Assembly: GCA_013400975.1 (NCBI GenBank)
Contig: WBMZ01004626.1
Location: 62,001-126,000 of the forward strand
DNA length: 64,000 nt
Source: Atrichornis clamosus
Lineage: Eukaryota > Chordata > Aves > Passeriformes > Menuridae
Direction of reading: 5' to 3'
Shown: positions 25,120 to 36,840 of the stretch, piece by piece
Layout: each line of letters begins with the position of its first letter
Position numbering within the stretch: the first letter of the stretch is position 1
Notes under the pieces: generated by a model
Database searches by the model: none
Seen by the model: only the letters and a program-made list of their open reading frames with translations
Told to the model about the DNA's origin: nothing
Position numbers and translations under genes: made by a program

Positions 25120-26786
25120 CTTTTCCCTGAGTCCTCAGCCAAGCCATGCCCAGCCCTCAGTGACTGAGACAGCCAGACAGGGGCACTTAATATTCATCCA
25201 CAGAGAACACCTTGGAGCTCATAATAGCCAAAATTAAATAGCATCAATTTAAATAAGGCAAATAATCCCTGTGGAAAAAAACTACCTTTAAGTAAACTTC
25301 AGAGGCTTTTTCTATTTTTTTCATTCACATGTTTCTCTTAAATAAGGGGAAAATCAGGGTGTGTGGTTGAAAAGCTGGATTGTAGCTCAGATAATGACAA
25401 AATTTCTGATCATTTCTATAATATAATGAACATGCTTTCTGAACTGACAGTTTATATGCTGAATTCAAAATGGCTTGAAATTAAAATTTAAAATGGGACG
25501 TTAAGCCAGGAAATAAATCTGAACAATGGTAATAGCCATACTGTATTGAAACTGGTTAAGAAATCACATAGCTGTGGACATAATTAATAGTTCTAATAGC
25601 TGCATTAACAGAGGTTTCATGCTAAATATTACCCTGATGTTTGTTTTCTCACATCTCTAGCAATGTGTGTTATTAAGGCACTAGCCTTTATTCTAGTTTT
25701 AGGTGGCTCAACGCATAAATCAGCACAACTTTTAAAATTCATTTTGGTTAGAATAATCACAATATGGCAGTTCAATGACCAGCTTTGCTTAGAGATTTAT
25801 TCACTTAGATTGCCTTCCTGTTATAGATTTCTCTGTAGCGGGTACAAATTTTTCCCAATGAAGTAAATAAGCTTGAATGAACTGGGTGGGTTTGCAGTTT
25901 GATGGGGACTTTAATCTCATTTCTGTCTGCACTAGATGACAGAAGTGCACTTAAAATACTGGTTCAATTTAGTCTACAAGTGCTTTGGACTGGGGAATAA
26001 TCTGTAATTAACTGAGTATTTTACTAACTTTCTACTTAGCCATTACTTTAAAGGGTTCATTTTAGTAAACCAAAGAATGTAAAAATCCTTGTAAATAAAA
26101 ATCCACTTATAATATTTTTTTAGAACTACCATTATTACTCATTTCCACAATTATTTTATTTGAGGCCTTTTTTTTCTTTTCGTTTCTTCTCTTTATCTTT
26201 GTTGACTGCAGAAAAGGAAAAAAAAATCACAAAAACCCAGCCTCTTTTAAGACAAAGTAGACAAAATCCCCTTTTTAAAAAAAGAGCAGATATTGTAGCT
26301 TTTCAAACCTACAAATTGGAATTTTGAAAGATATTTATACACATTTATTTATTTATTTACACAATTAACAGGCAGTGGGGGGGCACCTGCAGTCAGGGGT
26401 TGTGCTCTGTTCTCTGGAAGCAAAAGGCACTAGGAGTTGGTGAAATCAGGGGAAGATTTTCAAAGGAAATGTTGCCTAGGATTTTAGGAGCCACAGAATT
26501 CTCAAGGAGTCTTTAGAACAGGAAAAAATATTTATTTCTGTGTTCTGTGCTTACAAATTCTGTGTATTTGCTGGGGAAGGAAAACAAAAAACAAACTTAA
26601 ATAGGAGTTGGACTTGTAATCTTCCCTATTGCTCTGTAAGTGGTCAAGTAAACAGCAGCCACAGAAATGCTGGAGTTACCAGAGGGAAGCTTTTGCTAAG
26701 ACACACTTGGGAAATGAGGCTCTTCTGTCTATAAGATAAACCAGTTCCCCCCATGCTGCTAAAACATACTAATGAATTTCTGTGTA
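25120..26786. other. Non-coding AT-rich DNA between two CR1 fragments
   Basis: This is AT-rich sequence with T-runs and A-runs around 26160-26290 and a short (ATTT)n tract at about 26344-26360. No gene or further mobile element is recognised. The two CR1 fragments on either side point in opposite directions and have different closing phrases, so they are separate insertions. Confidence 0.55.
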
Positions 26787-26915
26787 TCATAAAGTCATAG
26801 AATCATTAAGGCTGGAAAAGACCTCCAAGATCATTAAGCCCAACCTTTGACCGAGCACCACCATGGCGACTAAACCATCTCATAAAATGCTGCTTTCCAA
26901 CACTTCCAGGGATGA
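26787..26915 (-). mobile_element. CR1 LINE, 3' end, 5'-truncated (antisense)
   Basis: Read on the plus strand, the segment starts with 'catagaatcattaaggctgg', followed by 'aaaagacctccaagatcatt' and 'aagcccaacctttgac'. It then has 'gagcaccaccatggcgacta' with 'aaaccat', and ends with 'cacttccagggatga'. This is the reverse complement of the 3' end of a bird CR1 element. Several bases are missing between 'aaaccat' and 'cttccaggg' relative to the usual spacing, so there is a small internal deletion. There is no coding capacity. The short open frame that starts inside it is chance. Confidence 0.92.
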
Positions 26916-27950
26916 TATATGTTGTCTTGTGCCATTTGAGAGGGAAAAGTGCTGTTCAGCTCCAGTGTGTGGATTTGCCTTTTGTGGCATCAACGCTGTA
27001 GCTTGCTTCCAGTTTAGCTGCTGTTTATGCACACAGCCAGGCATGCACACAGTTAAAAATTAAAGCAAGCACCTGTCTATTATTTTTAATTACATTTTCC
27101 CAGGCCTGGAAGAGAAAAATAAAATATCCAGTCATTTTGACCCTGATGTTAATTGTTTTGAATAAAAAAATGTACCACCTGTCAACTGCAGCAGGAAACA
27201 TATGCTCAGTACAATAGTGTGCAAACCAGGCGCTACCTAGCTCGTCTTCAAAAGTTACCCCCTTATGATTAATCTTCCTCTAATGAACATACAGCAAACA
27301 TTGTCACAGAGTATGGTTTGAGTTTTCAGAAGAACGTATTTGCTGTCCAGTGTGAAAAATGCATTCTCCACATGTAAGCAGTCCTCAAATTATTTCTGTG
27401 CATGTGAGTTGGGAAGTGGAAAGTTGTCCTTGTTTTTGTGGTGAAAGGCTTGTTTACCGAGATTTAAAACTTTGTCTCTTTCCATAAATGGGAATAATTA
27501 GCAAGGATGTCTCTGAAGCCATTATTTCAGTCCTCCCCAAAATCCTTCTAAAGTGGTTCCCTTTAATTACCTCTTTACCCAGAGGCTTGGAATAAAATAT
27601 CTTTATTACATTCATGTGACTAGATAATATCTAGAAGCATGTGTGCCAGGTAGGTTACCTGTCTCTGGAAGGAAAAAGCAGGGTTCAGTTCCCACATGCA
27701 CAGTAAGAGCATTTTGGCCAGAGGTAAATAACTTCACACTTGTCTTTCCCCTTCATCAGCAAGGGTGAAACCTTACAGAGAAACTGCCTTTCCCGAAGTG
27801 CACTAAATACAAGATCATCACTTTAAGAAATGAAACTCTTGCAGCATAAAGATATTTTTCTTGGCCTTTATTGTTCCAATTCGTGAGGCTGAGTAGAGAA
27901 AGGGCAAACAGGGAATAGCAGCAATGGAAGAAGTAGAATAGCAAAACATT

Positions 27951-27966
27951 AAAAAAAAAAAAAAAA
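27951..27966 (+). repeat. Poly(A) run, 16 bases
   Basis: Sixteen consecutive A are followed by AG-rich sequence. I see no retrocopy body upstream, so it is called a simple homopolymer. Confidence 0.9.
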
Positions 27967-29609
27967 GAAGCAGCTTAGATTGTCAGGTCTTAAAGAGTGC
28001 ACTAACGTACATGTTATTATAGCACTGAGTGCATTGGGATTTAGGTATTGATTTAAGGGATCTTTTAATTTCTGAATGGTCTGATGATAACATGGCATTT
28101 AAAGTTCCTTTTGCTCATGTTGCCACCAGTAACAGACCTGTCTTTTGCAGTGCTGCTCTGAGAAAGTATTTGTGTATTTGCAGAAACATCCAGCCTCAAT
28201 AGATTTAATTGTGGCTGGGATAAGTGACTTTTCTGCCCCGTAAAATGTGGGATTGTGTCACTCAGGTGGCGATTAGTGGGGGTGGGCTGCAAGGGCAGCC
28301 TCTGGCTTTGGTGAATCGTGGCCCTGATGGCTGAGACCTGGATGGCCTCGCGCAGCAGTGCAAGAAGGGGGTGTGTGACAGTAATCAACTGAGCTGCACT
28401 CCCAGAGATTATTTTTCAACAACATAGAGCGAATTTTTCATTGCTAGTAAACAGCAGTTCTACTGCCTGTCAGACCCTGGAAAGTGTTGTTTTGATTAGG
28501 GAATGAAACAAAGAGTTTGTCTGGCAAATATTCTTGAATTCTGAACACTGATGCAACACGCATTCCCGACGTCATGTTTTCTGAGTAGCGTTTGTTGATG
28601 GACACCAGCAGCACGTGCAGGAATAGTGTTGTGTGGGGAAAGACGTCTTAGTTTGATATTGATCAAGGTATGTCTTGTGTAGCAAATACTGAAACATAAG
28701 GTGTTATTCAAGCTTCAAAGCAAACACCAGCCATGTTCATGCTTTATTCAGCACCATAAGCTACATTTTTCAAAGTCCTAATTATGTTTCTTGTGGTATT
28801 TCTTCCACTGAAGCTGTGGAAGGAGCTGACTTCAGGTACACACAGCTGTCACCACAGCTCAGTTCTAATGCGCTGATCTGCATCCTGGTAATGGCATGAA
28901 CTGAAGTGATTTCACACTGCTGTATTTTACAGCTCAGCTAGAGTGCCCACTAAGAAATTCATAAAGCATATTGTCCACATTTACTATCGGGTTAATGGAA
29001 ATTTCTCTGTAATGTAGTAGAAACACTGTGTGTTATCCTTTACTTAACACATTCCCTGCAGGGATGTTCTCTAGGTGTGAATGTGGGAGCCAAGTGGGGA
29101 TGGATTCAGTGTCTGTAGACACAGCTAATTCCCTCCTTTTCTTTTCCAATTTTTTTTCTCCTTTTTTTTTTTGTGTTCCTCATAGATTTTTCCAAGAGAA
29201 GAATACTGAATTTGCAATGCCCCTTGCTTCCCTTTGTCCCAGACCATCTATCTTTAGAGCCCTGGATGCACAATTCTATATTTCATTAATGAGTTTGTAA
29301 CAAGAAGTGCTGAAAGGCTTGGATCCGTCAATCTATGCCTTCATTTGAAAACCAGAAGAAAACACCCCAGTGCTAGGTAGATGCATATGGCTGTGCATAA
29401 CTGTGTGATCTGTTTGGCTGTGACGTTTCAGGCCAACTAATTCCCTCTCCTAAGATTTAACCCCAGAAAATGCCTCATGATACTGGGACGAGTGATGTGC
29501 TGCTTATGGCATAGAATTAAAGGAGGCATGACTTCAATTGTCCTTGTTTGCCTCCCGAGCTTTAGAAACCTGTCTGTACCTCATGTTGGAAACCTGGGAG
29601 GAGGAGCTG

Positions 29610-29632
29610 TAATCCCTTAATCCTGGATTAAG
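29610..29632. promoter_or_regulatory. Palindromic cluster of TAATCC (K50 homeodomain-type) sites
   Basis: TAATCC occurs at 29610-29615 and 29618-29623, and its reverse complement GGATTA at 29625-29630. The last two form an inverted repeat with 8-base arms (CTTAATCC and GGATTAAG) around one base, at 29616-29632. TAATCC is the core bound by K50 homeodomain proteins such as OTX, CRX, PITX and GSC, and paired palindromes can support dimer binding. Binding in this genome is an inference from the motif alone. Confidence 0.3.
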
Positions 29633-32600
29633 CATCCTGTGTATCTCTAGGATGACATCCCGTGTTAACACTGCCGTTGTGAGCTCTGCGAGCTTTCCCC
29701 TGAGGGACAACTTGGCACTCTCTGTTCATGCAATTGTCCAAATCCACATTCAAATGCCCCCTTTTTGCAGCAGCTCTCTGTCTGTTGGCAGGCTCAAGAA
29801 ACCCCCTGACACCTCTGGCTTGCACAGTTTTCTTCATTTACAGTATATTTTGTGGAATTTACCTTCATCCACTTGGTCTCAGGTATGATCACCAGTAATG
29901 TATGTAATAAAATGCGTATTCCAACAAAGAGTGACCTGGCACAACAGAAGATGTTCTGCTGAAAGGTGCTGTCCCATTTTTCCAGCTCATCCCGTTGTGT
30001 TCCCAAGTGCCTTGGAAGTGAGGCAAAAGCCTAGGAAAGAAGGTGTCCTTTAGGAACGGATATGGAGAGAAGTCACCTCTCTGAGCATGAATACCACAGC
30101 TGCACAAGCCAGGAAAAGTCAAAGAGGGGACACCACACCAGCACTGTTTTTATATTTCTCCTTAAAAGCAGCATAATGTAGCAGTGGTTTTCCCAGCTAG
30201 CAGTTAAAAAAATAAAGATCCTCATAATCCTTTTTCTTGAAAGCCAACTGTGAATAGCTTTTGTGAATTGTTTTTTTGTTTAAGTTCTTCTGCTCTGCCA
30301 TATTCTTCACGTCCCACTTGGTGGTATTTTCTGGTGCCTGGTTTGATATTTTTTCAGTGATCAAGTGCTTCTGCTAAGAAAAGGATTCCAGTACTGCTAT
30401 GAGCAGTCAATAGCCATGATGGACCTTTCCAAATTCGCAGCACTTCACTCCAGCCACTTTGAAAAAGTGAACTATATAATCTACTTGAGTTTCTTGAGGA
30501 GTGTGCCTTAAAAAGGGTGTGTAAAACAGCAGCAGAGACCTGGCCTTTGGCAGAGCCTCTTTATCAGGGGGCAGGTTTTGTTTGAGAGAAGGATGGCTGT
30601 CCTGTGCAGAAGCTGACATTCACTGGCACAGGTGAGGAAAGTGTGGCAAAGCCCTGCTCCTCTTGCCCCTAGGCCTGTGCTCCCTGTCCCAAACACTTCA
30701 TCTCGAAGACTAAATTTGCTAAGCAGTTTTGGAAAAAAGTCTGACCGATCCTTGCTTGGATCATACCTGAAGGCTTCTTAATGGCATTTGAGGGTTTTAA
30801 ACATTTCGTTTTCTTCAGGCAGTTGTTGGTGCCCCACAGCAGCTGTAGGGAGGGGAATAAATGCCTGGGCTGACCCTCTCCAGGTCACCTGGTCCTAGTG
30901 GCAGCCCTGTCTGGATGTTCCCCAATCCCCAGAAGTGGATGGGAGGAGGTTTTGGAAAGGGAGAGCAGAGCTCAGGAGTTGTGGAAGGAAGGAAAGGAGA
31001 TGCTGCCCCTGGAAGTGGGATGGATCTGCACAGGGACAGACTTTTTTGCCTGTGTGCCTCTGGAAATCAAACAAGATGTAGAAAAACAAAGTTTCCAAAA
31101 GGGTAGCTTCTTCCAGACCACTGGCTCTTGACTAGTATTTTGGCTCCAATTAGGCACACAAGCTTTACTGGACCAAATTTTGTTTCTGCTGGGAAAATGG
31201 GCAGCAAGCACAAATGATTGTCACTGCCTGGTGCAAAAAATATTAGCAACATTTCTGATTGTGCTTCCCAATTCCCCCAGTAGCTCTTGGACTATCTTCC
31301 CTCTGCACCAGCATTTCTACTGCCCCTCTTCCCACAAAATTTTTTCAGTTTATGCCTCCTCTGGTCAGCAGCCTTGACTTTACCATTGGTTCCCAGTCCC
31401 ATCAGCTAGAAATTTTTTATTTATTAAATGGTTCACATGGAAATGGGTGCTAAGAGAAGGGCTGGGAGAGACCACTATCTGCTGCTAGGGAATATAAACC
31501 TTTCTTAGCAGCAGGAACAGCTTGCCAGCCTCCCAAGCAAGGAGAGCAGAGTTATAACGAGGTCCCTGCCTTAACAAAGCTTTGAAGGCTTCCCTTCATA
31601 TTCCTCACCCTCCATGCTTCTGCCTTGCTTTGAGATATGAATAATTCTTTATCATGGACAACAGCTATGTTTTCTGAGAAAACATTTTATGATGTCTGCC
31701 TCTTCCAGAAATAGCACATTTCTGCAAGGGGTCTTGCATAAATAAGGATAGTTTTTTTCCTTGCCAGTGAAATGCTGATTTACTGATGCTGAAAGCATCC
31801 TGCTTGAAAACAGCTTATTTCAGTAATATTTCACAGTGTCAGGTACACAAGTAAAAGGGAATCATCACATTAGACATTAGCAGTGGGTATTTTATTGCTT
31901 ATGCCTCCTGTAAAACCAGAGTCGTGTTTTGCTCAGCACAGAGGAGGCATCTCCTTGCAGAGAGCCTATTGATTAATGGTCTGCTGGGCTGCCATTTACA
32001 AGTGGTGACTTCACTGCTGCTGTATTGGCTGGATTTTCTTTTGGGATATAATTAAATGGAAAGTAAAATATTACTCAAGACATTACTGAAGCAATGGCAT
32101 TTTCCACACTCTCCTTTCCAACCTGTGATAATTAATTGATGTCTCATTATTAGATTATTATGAAAGATGGACTGGGTATGAATTGCAACTAAACCTACAG
32201 CATCATCAACTGACACACTAGTTCAATGGTTCATAAACCAGCTGTGCAATTATCCTAACATGGCAGATAATAAATATATAGCTTGGCTCATTCCTATCAA
32301 AAGTTATCACACAAGCGATCTTTCTTGGAAGAGAGGAGTATTTTTTGGCTAGTTTTTCTGAAAAAGTTATCCCTTCTCCTTGCTTTTGTGCAAGTTCCTG
32401 GGCTGGGTGTAATACTATAAGCTTAAATATGAGATGTTTCCAAAGCATATTCAGAAATAAGTTATTTGCATTCAAACTCAATACAAGTATTTTTCTGCTG
32501 CTATTTTGTAAGTTCACGTCAAAACCTTATATTTGATTTACCTGTATAAATCTCCAAAAAGCAGAATTACAAGAGTCAGGAAAGGCATCTTTAAAGGACT

Positions 32601-35600
32601 TCCTATGGTGACTGTTGCTAAGGAAACCTTTTTATTGCACCAGGTTTTGAAATGCTGGTAGCATCTGAAATACACAGCTGAATCTCATCTATTCAGACCC
32701 AAATTAAGGGTGACAGGTAAGGGGGTATAAGTCATTGCGTGTCCCAGTTATGGAGAAATAACAGATAGGAGCTGGATGCAAAAAATACCCAGGGATTCAT
32801 GACTTGAGATAGTAGATGCTCTGTGCTCCTGAGATTTTGAGATTCTGAGCAGAGGCAAGCTGCCGAAGTGTACAGATGATGTATCGACCTAGACAGGAGT
32901 GACTAGCTAGGGGTCATATCAACATCTGGGTACAAAGGGAGTCTAAGTGCAGATTAGTGCATGTTATTAATTAATGTTTTAGTAGAATTATGCAAGAGAG
33001 CTGTGGAAGGTTCCCAAAGTGGGGCAGTTTGCACAGATACTGCAAGTGACGTCGTGTGTTTTGGCCGAGGGCAACCACTTGATACTTGAATTGGCCTTTC
33101 TTTCCCTCTCCTCACTTTTATCTGTTTATCTATTGTATGGGAGAGGGGGTTAATGTGTTACCCTCAATTTCAGCACAGCTGAAAAGCAGAGGGACACAAC
33201 CAGCGACTGACACCCACCTGTATCCAGGGCGCCTTGTCTCAGACACTCCAAAGACAGAAAATTCTTGACATGGAATTTCAGTTAAATGCTATTTCTGTTG
33301 GCCTCCTGCATCCTCCCTCTGCTTCCTGAGCACAAACAAGTCAAGACAGGTCCAGAAAGACAGAGGCCTTTGGCAGCTGCCAGGAAAGAAGGAGGCTGTT
33401 TAATTGTGTAAAGCACTCATGCATCTCTGAGAGAACATTTGGGCTTGCATTTACAAGAAGTCTCTTTGGAACTATCCTTAGTAGCTTAACAAGGAATAAA
33501 ACATCTACCTGAATATCCTCTCCACATGTAACCCAGAGTAGAACTTTGAGCTGAGCTAGGAAATTAAACTTCTGCTGGTTGGAGAGGTAACAGCTTCAGC
33601 TGATTGGGAAGTGGCTGTCAGAGAGAATTTCTTCTTAAAAAATGAGTTTCAAGTGTACTTCTAAATACAGCATAATCCATGAAAGTGGGATGAGTGCTGT
33701 TTCCAGAGTGTCTGTGGACTTGGTTCACTGGTCTTTGGGAAGTTTCACTATCACGGAGATAGAAACAACACCTCTTCAACACGAGATTCTGGTCCTTCAG
33801 AAAAGGCTTTTTGACCGTTGCTTTCCCCTGAAATATCTGAACTGTTTCCTCAGAGACAGTGTCATGTTGGTGAGCAAAACACAGCTCTAGAGCCTGTGTG
33901 GCTCCTGAGTTCCTGTGCACATGTTACTTCTCACAAGGATAAATGGCAATAAAAGCTATCTTTGAACATCATAACTAATTGCACACATTTTTATCTCCTT
34001 TGTTTCACTACTTTTATAATGTCACTTTACATAAGCAAGCTCAAAAATAAGATTCGTGACAGCTGAGAAGTATGGCAAAGTCTGAAATATATTTACACTA
34101 CACAAACGTTAAAATGCATGTAATATGAATATAAATTTCAAGGACTTGCTAAATAAAAGATTATAGCTTCTTTGCAGGATGTAGCAACAGATTTTGGGTT
34201 CTGTGCAGGGAAAGCAAGTTTATCTCTTAGGTGCATAACTAGACATTTATACATGTAAGTAGCTGGCTTTGTGCTCATGAAAATCAGGCACAAACTCAGT
34301 GTTTGCCATGCATAACCTGACTTATCAGTTTGAAAGCTTGGACTTTTGGCTCTTTTGCAGAAGCCTAGGTTGAATTTTCTTTCATAGCAGCGTAATCAAA
34401 CTAATATTTTTACTACTTCTAGGATCAGTGCATTTGTTTGTTTGTTACCAACATGCCTCTGCAATGGTATTTCTCTCCTTGAGAAAAGCTATAAATAAGT
34501 TGCAAGACTGATCTGCTGACTCTGGGAGAATTGTTGCCCAGGCAACCTGATCTTTTTCATAACTTTGTGGCTCCAGCCATCTGATGGTTCCAGTAGGTAA
34601 ACCTGTGAAATCTTCAGCATTTCCATTCTGCAGGAACTCCCCTTGTTGCGAACAAGTTTTCATTCACAACTATGATGAAAATGAACCTGTTTTTACTTTG
34701 AGGGGAAAATGAGCAAATTTGGTGGGGGGTTAAGGAAGCAAACTGTTAGTGGTTGTTTCCAAAACCAACATGGAAGTGATCTGTAAGTGGATGGGGGGTA
34801 CAGGGGTTTCTTCTGTGCATGGGGGAGCCCCAAACATTTGGAGCCACACCTCTGGACTGTGCAAGCTCTGCCTCTACCTCAGAGCAGCCTGAGCATTTTG
34901 CACCCATGAAGTTGATTTTGGTAGCTAACTGGTAGTGATTTATGAGCTTGTCTCTTACGGAAGTTTCCCTCCGTTTTCCCTGAAACTTCCTTGCAGTAAC
35001 ACTTCTCAGAAAGCTCCAGTTAGAACTCCTCCTGCTTCCAAAAACTTGGTCAGAAAGCTTAAGAAATGTTGTAGATTAAATTGTAATTTCCAAAGCTCTG
35101 TGGATTTATGCCATGAGAATCAGCCACAGGCTCTCAGATGTCACCATCAATGAGAAAATGCCCATTGACTTAATGAGAAATAAATGGGCCAAAATCCACC
35201 AGTTTCAGCTGGTGCACAGAGCTACACTTTCTGTAAGGGAAAATACTGGCAGTTGAAGCATCAAGAATCCTGCCCCTATTTTTTCTGGAAGTAGATTAAA
35301 GAAACAAGATCAATACAGCATGTAACATGTCCTGAGAACTTACTGGCTAGTTATCCACCTTATTAAGAGCAAGAATGAAATAAAGCTCAATTTAATTCTG
35401 CATAGTTTATTCAAAGTGAATAAATGAGCAGGCAAAGATTGCTGTGTTTATACATATTTCATAGAGGCTTTTGATAAAAAGCAGAACTAACCATTTAAGT
35501 TTAATTGCATCCAAATAAAGAACTATTTCCCACGGCTACTGAATAATACAACATTGTTTTTGTTCTACTGTGTTCAAAAACAAAGGCATTTCATAGTAGC

Positions 35601-36499
35601 TTGGGAGGTAAGATGTAAAAGCCTTTATTTAGATGTACTGGGGAGAGGGGTGGAAGGAAAGTAATTACAGTCTGACAGACAAGACTTGCTAAACCTCAGA
35701 TACGGGGAGATAAATGGGGTTTGAAATGAGAACATCAGATAAAGGGGGTTTAAAGAGTTAACAGTCCTGCCTCTACAGTAACTGCTGTAATATTTGTTCA
35801 ACCAGAGGCAGTTATGATTTTTTGTATTGATAGCTTGTACTGTGAAGTATGAAATTCCCCCAAGATTCAGTCTATCCAGAGTTAGTACGAGAGACTACAC
35901 TGTTCAGTCCTCCCGGGAACTGCAATTGTTGCTAACAAGGCATCAAGAAGTGAAACATTGAAAATTGTACTGCACACACACTTTCCATGATACCAGAAAA
36001 ATAAACAGGATGTTAGAAATTTGTGCCATTTCTATGAGCCTCAGCATATGTCAGGACACAACAGCATTCTCCCTTTTGTTGCTTACTTACGGTGTTTAAT
36101 GCTAAAGGATCTGAATGCTGAATCCGTTTTACAGGTTCTATTGCTAATAAGATAATTTTTTAAGCAGAATGGAGAGAAAGAATGCAGGAGAGAACTCCTG
36201 CCAGTAAGTTCGCTTATGCAGACGGTCTGATTTTTTTGGCAAAAGAAAGTTTTCCTCTTTTAAGGTGAACTGTTGAACCCTGAGAGCCAAGTGTGTCAGC
36301 ACAAGCAGCACACGTTTGCTTTATGGTGGAGTGTCTGACTGTAGGAAATGCAGAGGGTGAGACAGTTGTGGGACTGGGATTTCAGTGTGAAAACAATTAG
36401 ATGTACAAGGAGAAGACTGAGGCCTCTGACTTGTACCCACTCTGTCCCTTGACGCCTCCCTGCTGGGTGACACCACGTCAGCTGCAGAGGTGGCAGAGG

Positions 36500-36840
36500 G
36501 AACAGTGTGTCCCCTGCCAGGCACTTTTGTCCGGTCCCTCCTGTTGAATTAAAATATTGCTGCGTTCAGCTCATGCTGGCAGTGGAAGCGCTGCGCCCAA
36601 AAAGCAGATGTGGTGCCAGTTTTGCAGCTCGTGTAAGGAAATCTGTTGCCTTCGGAACCAATGCCCCGCCCAGCCACCACTCCGCCCCCGGGAGGGCTGG
36701 GAGGCAGCTCTCAGGTGTGAGCGTTCGTGATGGGGGTCACAGCCCTTGCAGAAGGGCAAGCAAAGACCGGGCTGAGCCTGCTGGGTTGCCTGGATTTGTC
36801 CAGCACAGAGCAGGTCTGGCCCAGGAGCCCGTGATCACCT
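36500..36840. promoter_or_regulatory. CpG-enriched patch with CCAAT and GC boxes
   Basis: About 13 CpG dinucleotides lie in roughly 330 bases, well above the surrounding density. CCAAT occurs at 36658-36662, followed within 30 bases by two GC-box-like words, CCCCGCCC at 36664-36671 and CTCCGCCCCC near 36680. This is the pattern of a small TATA-less promoter bound by NF-Y and Sp1-type factors. A 119-codon frame spans the patch but has no recognisable domain. It could be a weak or non-coding-RNA promoter, or simply a GC-rich segment. Confidence 0.25.

Larger units (their letters stand above)
26916..36499. other. Non-coding DNA without recognised genes
   Basis: Nearly 10 kb has no recognisable exon, RNA gene or named mobile element. 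Features seen are a 16-base A run at 27951-27966, a CRE-like CGACGTCA word at 28567-28574, and a 40-base pyrimidine tract at 29130-29172 followed by CATAG, which resembles a splice acceptor. Also present are a cluster of three TAATCC-type sites at 29610-29632 and a second CRE-like TGACGTCG word at 33047-33054. Open frames reach only about 107 codons and none is convincing. Confidence 0.5.

Noticed and set aside
24388..25147. Minus-strand frames of 143 and 154 codons
   Set aside because: The second runs antisense through the CR1 3' end, and the first overlaps plus-strand frames without domain content. Both are artefacts.
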